The position numbers and the translations under genes are program-made. Positions 29,257-31,924 of a stretch of DNA of 31,924 bases are shown here, piece by piece. The stretch's first letter is position 1, and every line of letters starts with the position of its first letter. This DNA comes from a virus, in the IMG/VR virus record IMGVR_UViG_3300025655_000169, positions 1 to 31,924 of that record; one strand, 5' to 3'. Under the pieces are notes generated by a model, which was not told the DNA's origin, did no database searches, and saw only the letters and a list, made by a program, of their open reading frames with translations.

Positions 29257-29270
29257 CAGCCACAAACTGT
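29256..29270. promoter_or_regulatory. second operator copy, upstream of the -35 box
   Basis: ACAGCCACAAACTGT keeps the ACAG/CTGT ends. Its centre is 21 bp from that of the operator in the spacer, about two helical turns, so two bound dimers could lie on the same DNA face. It overlaps the -35 box by one base. Confidence 0.6.
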
Positions 29271-29276
29271 ATCTTT

Positions 29277-31220
29277 TCACGCGCCGAGCTGGCGCTGGTA
29301 CTTGACGAGCAGTTTCTCGGCGAACTGCGCCTGGCGGTCGCTCAGGACGTCCTGCGCGGCCAGGGAGTGCCCGAACCGTGCGTCGAATCGGTTGAAGCCG
29401 GCGCCGTCCAGCTCGCGGGCCCCGTCGCAGCGCCCGGCCAGGTAGCGCAGTTTGTACAGCAGGTCGGCTTTCTCGGCGTAGGTGTAGCGCCGGGCGGCCC
29501 TGGCCTCTACCTTGGGGGCTTCCTTTAGCTCGACACTCATCACGGGCTCTTTGAGCTCGCGCTGGGCCAGGGGGTTGTCCAGGGCGGCGTCGGCGATCGC
29601 CTGCTTGGCGACCAGCGCGCTCGCGATGCGAGCGTCCAGGGACCCTTCGAGCACCAGGTGCTGCACCAGGACAGACTCACTCTGTCCGATACGGTGGGCC
29701 CGGTCCTCGGCCTGGGACATATTGGCCGGGACCCAGTCCAGCTCGGCGAACACCACGTGGCTGGAGCGCGTCAGAGTGAGGCCAACGCCGGCGGCGCGGA
29801 TATTGCCTACCAGCACGTCGGCCTGACCGCTCTGCAGGGCGTCAACTGCGGCCTGTTTGGCCTGGTCACTCATCCCGCCGACGACCTTGACCGCGCGCAG
29901 GTCGGCCTCGGCCAGCCCCTCCATCAGGGCCTGCACCACGTCGACGTGGTGCGCGAACAGGATCACGGGGCCCTGCTCGGCGGCGCTGATGACGTGCTCC
30001 AGCACGTAAGGGACCTTCGCCATGGCGACGTCGTGACGGCGCTCTGCCATGTCGGTGAATGCCACCCGGTACCCAGCCTGCAGCTCGGCCACGGCCTGCG
30101 CGTAGGCGTCCTGATCCTCGAGCAGCTTGGCCAGCTCGACGGCCTGGTGCAGCTCAGCCAGCACGTCCTGGTGGGCCTGGTAGGCCTTGGCCTCGGCCTT
30201 GACAGCGCGGGAGGCGCCATTCTGGGCCAGCTCGATGACCTGGCGGCGCTTAGCCGGGAGCTCCTTGAGCACGTCGGCCTTCAGCCGGCGGACCATCAGG
30301 GACTCGCGCAGGCGCTCCTGCAGCTCGTCGAGATTCTCGGCGCCGGTGAAATCCCAGCCCCAGCGGGTGCGATGGGCGCCGCAGTAGCGCTTGGCGAATC
30401 CGAAAAAATTGCCGAACTGCCCGTGGTCGAGGTAGCCCAGTACGGGCTGGGCCTCGATCGGCCGATTCAGGATAGGTGTCCCGGTCAGGGCCAGCTTGCG
30501 CTCGGCCGGGATGCCCGGCATGCGCTTTGACGGGTCTTTGTCCCACTTGCCCAGGATCGCGACAGATCGCTGGGTCTTGGGGTTCTTCAGGTAGTGGGCC
30601 TCGTCCAGGATCACCAGGTCCCACCGCTGGCCGTGCAGATACGGGCGCCACTTGCGGGCCACGTCGTAATTTACGATTACGACGTCGGTGTCGGGCCAGG
30701 CTTTGCCGATGACGCCGATAGACAGGTCGCGCACCGACCACTTGGCCAGCTCGCGCTGCCAGTTCAGCTTCAAGGACGCCGGGCACAGCACCAGCACCTT
30801 GCGGATCGACTCGTCGGCGTTGATCACGCCGATCGCCTGGATGGTCTTGCCGAGGCCCATCTCGTCGCCCAGCAGGGCGGACTGACGGGCCATCGCGTAG
30901 GCGATGCCGGCCTTCTGGTAGGGCAGGTAGGAGAGCCCCTCGGGGGCCGGGACGTCCAGGTCGGCGTCGGCGGCGCGGGAGGCGGCGACGGCCTCGCGGG
31001 CCTCGACCTCAGCCTCGACGTCGTCCACCCACCACTGGGCTTCCCAGGAGCCGTCGTCGTCGCGCTTGCAGCTTATTCCGGCCGCCTTCAGGGCGCCCTT
31101 GTCGGCGCGCCATGCGTTCCAGAATACGTCGCCGGGTCGAGCGGTGCGCAGGGCCTTGCGACCAAAGCGGGTCTTGAGGTGCTTGGGGGAGCTCCAGCTG
31201 GCGAGGGCTTCGATATTCAT
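29277..31220 (-). CDS. SNF2-type helicase (DEAH; SMARCAL1-like)
   Basis: 647 residues, ATG 31220, with AGGAAA upstream. Residues 1-90 are a small extra domain (AWRADKGALKAAGISC; WEAQWWVDD). SNF2 core: DEMGLGKT (119-126), DEAH (206-209), LTGTP (245-249), second-domain motif V (GVGLTLTRSS) and motif VI AEDRAHRIGQ. The basic C-terminus ends with a helical region. This is the phage SNF2 type resembling SMARCAL1-like annealing helicases and is first after the promoter at 31258-31287. It probably remodels replication forks or recombination intermediates. The N-terminal piece may bind DNA. Confidence 0.92.
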   Translation of the reverse strand: MNIEALASWSSPKHLKTRFGRKALRTARPGDVFWNAWRADKGALKAAGISCKRDDDGSWEAQWWVDDVEAEVEAREAVAASRAADADLDVPAPEGLSYLPYQKAGIAYAMARQSALLGDEMGLGKTIQAIGVINADESIRKVLVLCPASLKLNWQRELAKWSVRDLSIGVIGKAWPDTDVVIVNYDVARKWRPYLHGQRWDLVILDEAHYLKNPKTQRSVAILGKWDKDPSKRMPGIPAERKLALTGTPILNRPIEAQPVLGYLDHGQFGNFFGFAKRYCGAHRTRWGWDFTGAENLDELQERLRESLMVRRLKADVLKELPAKRRQVIELAQNGASRAVKAEAKAYQAHQDVLAELHQAVELAKLLEDQDAYAQAVAELQAGYRVAFTDMAERRHDVAMAKVPYVLEHVISAAEQGPVILFAHHVDVVQALMEGLAEADLRAVKVVGGMSDQAKQAAVDALQSGQADVLVGNIRAAGVGLTLTRSSHVVFAELDWVPANMSQAEDRAHRIGQSESVLVQHLVLEGSLDARIASALVAKQAIADAALDNPLAQRELKEPVMSVELKEAPKVEARAARRYTYAEKADLLYKLRYLAGRCDGARELDGAGFNRFDARFGHSLAAQDVLSDRQAQFAEKLLVKYQRQLGA

Positions 31221-31230
31221 TGGCGTTTCC

Positions 31231-31250
31231 TGTCAGTTGTCGTTCGTCGG
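31231..31250 (-). promoter_or_regulatory. CGAACGAC-rich leader motif, copy 3
   Basis: The minus strand reads CCGACGAACGACAACTGACA ahead of the SNF2 gene's AGGAAA ribosome site. It shares ACCGACGAACGAC with the leader at 27718 and matches that at 29199 less closely. Confidence 0.5.
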
Positions 31251-31257
31251 TGCAGCC

Positions 31258-31287
31258 ATCTTATGACAGTCAAAAGCTGTCTGTCAA
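31258..31287 (-). promoter_or_regulatory. operator-controlled promoter of the SNF2 helicase
   Basis: Minus-strand -35 TTGACA (31282-31287, perfect) and -10 TAAGAT (31258-31263) are 18 bp apart. The operator ACAGTCAAAAGCTGT (31266-31280) fills the spacer and starts 3 bp from the -10. A strong promoter that a repressor would shut off by covering both boxes. Confidence 0.78.
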
Positions 31288-31295
31288 CAGGGGAA

Positions 31296-31310
31296 TCAGC
31301 TAAAAACTGT
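31296..31310. promoter_or_regulatory. second operator-like copy upstream of the SNF2 promoter
   Basis: TCAGCTAAAAACTGT differs from the ACAG-N7-CTGT pattern at one end base. Its centre is 30 bp (about three helical turns) from the operator in the promoter spacer. It also resembles the degenerate copy at 31904. Confidence 0.5.
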
Positions 31311-31344
31311 AATTTTTTACACGATCAGGTCGGGGCCCCGCGGC

Positions 31345-31869
31345 TCAGCCCTCGAGCGCCTCGAGCAATTGCCCGGGCGTGGCGGCGACTCTCACGCCCA
31401 GCATCGTGGCCTGGACGGCCAGCTGCAGGTCCCCCGTAGCGAGCAGTGGCTGGACCCCGGGGCGCAGCGCACGCACCAGCAGCAGGTGCAGCAGCGCCTG
31501 GCAGTCGTCGCCCACCACGACGGCGCGGGACTCATCTATATAGGCCAGGCGCAGGGCGCTGTGCCCGAGCACGGGCGCCGGCGCCTGCTCCCGCCCCCTG
31601 GCCCATGTCGCCAGGGCCTCCTGCAGGCGGTTGGGGGCCGGCTCCGGGAGCCCCGGCTTAAAAAAATGGTCGACGCCGACCCCCAGCAATTTAGCGAGCG
31701 CCTCCATTCTCTCGCCCCGTGGATAGCTCGATCGGGCCGAGGCGCTGCACCAGGCGTTTACCGATTGCTGGGTGATCCCCAGGGCCCTGGCCACCTCGCG
31801 CTGGTTGAGGCCCTTGGCGGCGATCGCCGCCTTGAGCCGACGGGAAAACAGCTCTTTGTCTGCGGTCAT
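31345..31869 (-). CDS. XRE-family repressor-like protein
   Basis: 174 residues, ATG 31869, preceded by GGAGGTG in a GA-rich leader. Residues ~7-70 are an XRE helix-turn-helix (RRLKAAIAAKGLNQREVARA, LGITQQSVNAWCSA, then RMEALAKLLGVGVDHFF). The C-terminal part (RLAYIDESRAVVVGDD; LLATGDLQLAVQATMLGVRV) has alternating strands and helices and no Ser/Lys peptidase site, so it would not self-cleave like CI or LexA. The last ~35 residues loosely resemble the end of PIN domains, but I would not rely on that. It lies upstream of the SNF2 promoter with the operator family all around it and is the best candidate to bind it. Confidence 0.75.
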   Translation of the reverse strand: MTADKELFSRRLKAAIAAKGLNQREVARALGITQQSVNAWCSASARSSYPRGERMEALAKLLGVGVDHFFKPGLPEPAPNRLQEALATWARGREQAPAPVLGHSALRLAYIDESRAVVVGDDCQALLHLLLVRALRPGVQPLLATGDLQLAVQATMLGVRVAATPGQLLEALEG

Positions 31870-31903
31870 AGCGACACCTCCCTCTCTCTCTCTCAGTAGT
31901 TTA

Positions 31904-31918
31904 ACCGCTTTTAGCTGT
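31904..31918. promoter_or_regulatory. degenerate operator upstream of the repressor-like gene
   Basis: On the minus strand ACAGCTAAAAGCGGT keeps the ACAG end and differs in the other. It shares CAGCTAAAA with the site at 31296. TAAACT, a possible -10, follows it directly, and the -35 would be past the window edge. Weak binding here would allow autoregulation of the repressor. Confidence 0.45.
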
Positions 31919-31924
31919 CGCTTG

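Noticed and set aside
27769-31310. LexA (SOS) boxes
   Set aside because: LexA sites are CTGT-N8-ACAG. Here the halves are in the opposite order (ACAG-N7-CTGT) and the spacing is different.
31311-31345. Terminator after the repressor-like gene
   Set aside because: On the minus strand the GC-rich palindrome (GGGGCCCC) is followed by A residues rather than a T-run, so it does not form an intrinsic terminator.
31879-31895. CT-rich stretch as a regulatory repeat
   Set aside because: It is a short purine-rich leader on the minus strand around the ribosome site; length and purity are not enough to claim more.

Overview
The window is a G+C-rich piece of a tailed-phage genome (phage or prophage) with a podovirus-like layout. 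Its codon use and G+C content suggest a proteobacterial host, probably a gammaproteobacterium, but nothing in the window fixes the host. No rRNA, tRNA, CRISPR array or insertion sequence was recognised.

Left arm (1-18533, + strand): a tightly packed late virion operon. It begins inside a protein built of 22-residue tandem repeats. Next come a small structural protein, a head-tail adaptor-like protein, a tail hub/nozzle-like protein, a tail fibre with a coiled-coil neck, a fibre-associated protein, and an internal-virion-like protein with a TTPG linker. These are followed by a GNAT-like acetyltransferase, three small putative ejection or internal proteins and a giant 2774-residue protein. The giant looks like a DNA-ejection protein that carries cargo: a zincin-like domain with HEAKH, a CxxCY domain of unknown function, an RPGWH domain of unknown function, and a virion-type C-terminal module. 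Packaging, portal, capsid and lysis genes are not recognised here and presumably lie outside the window.

Right arm (18530-31869, - strand): early, replication and control genes, meeting the late operon at overlapping stop codons. In order of transcription it encodes an XRE-type repressor-like protein, a SNF2 helicase (DEAH), a set of small unknown proteins, and an OB-fold ssDNA-binding protein after a Cas4/RecB-like nuclease. Then come a family A DNA polymerase whose exonuclease domain is split over two reading frames, a VRR-NUC nuclease, two small HTH proteins, a second SNF2-like helicase (DEAD) and a Cys-rich small protein. Most junctions are 4-base ATGA or GTGA overlaps, so translation is probably coupled. 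Three genes too short for a routine 60-codon cutoff (48, 40 and 57 aa) fit these junctions exactly.

Control: three minus-strand promoters (about 27761-27789, 29227-29256 and 31258-31287) share one design. A 15-bp inverted repeat, ACAG-N7-CTGT, sits between the -35 and -10 boxes, always 3 bp from the -10, and a related leader rich in CGAACGAC follows. Further copies lie upstream of two of the promoters, before the 58-aa gene at 20462, and in degenerate form upstream of the repressor-like gene. This looks like a repressor regulon and suggests a temperate phage or a relative of one.

The most notable items are the giant multi-domain virion protein, the split polymerase/exonuclease, the operator-in-promoter cassettes and the 22-residue repeat protein.
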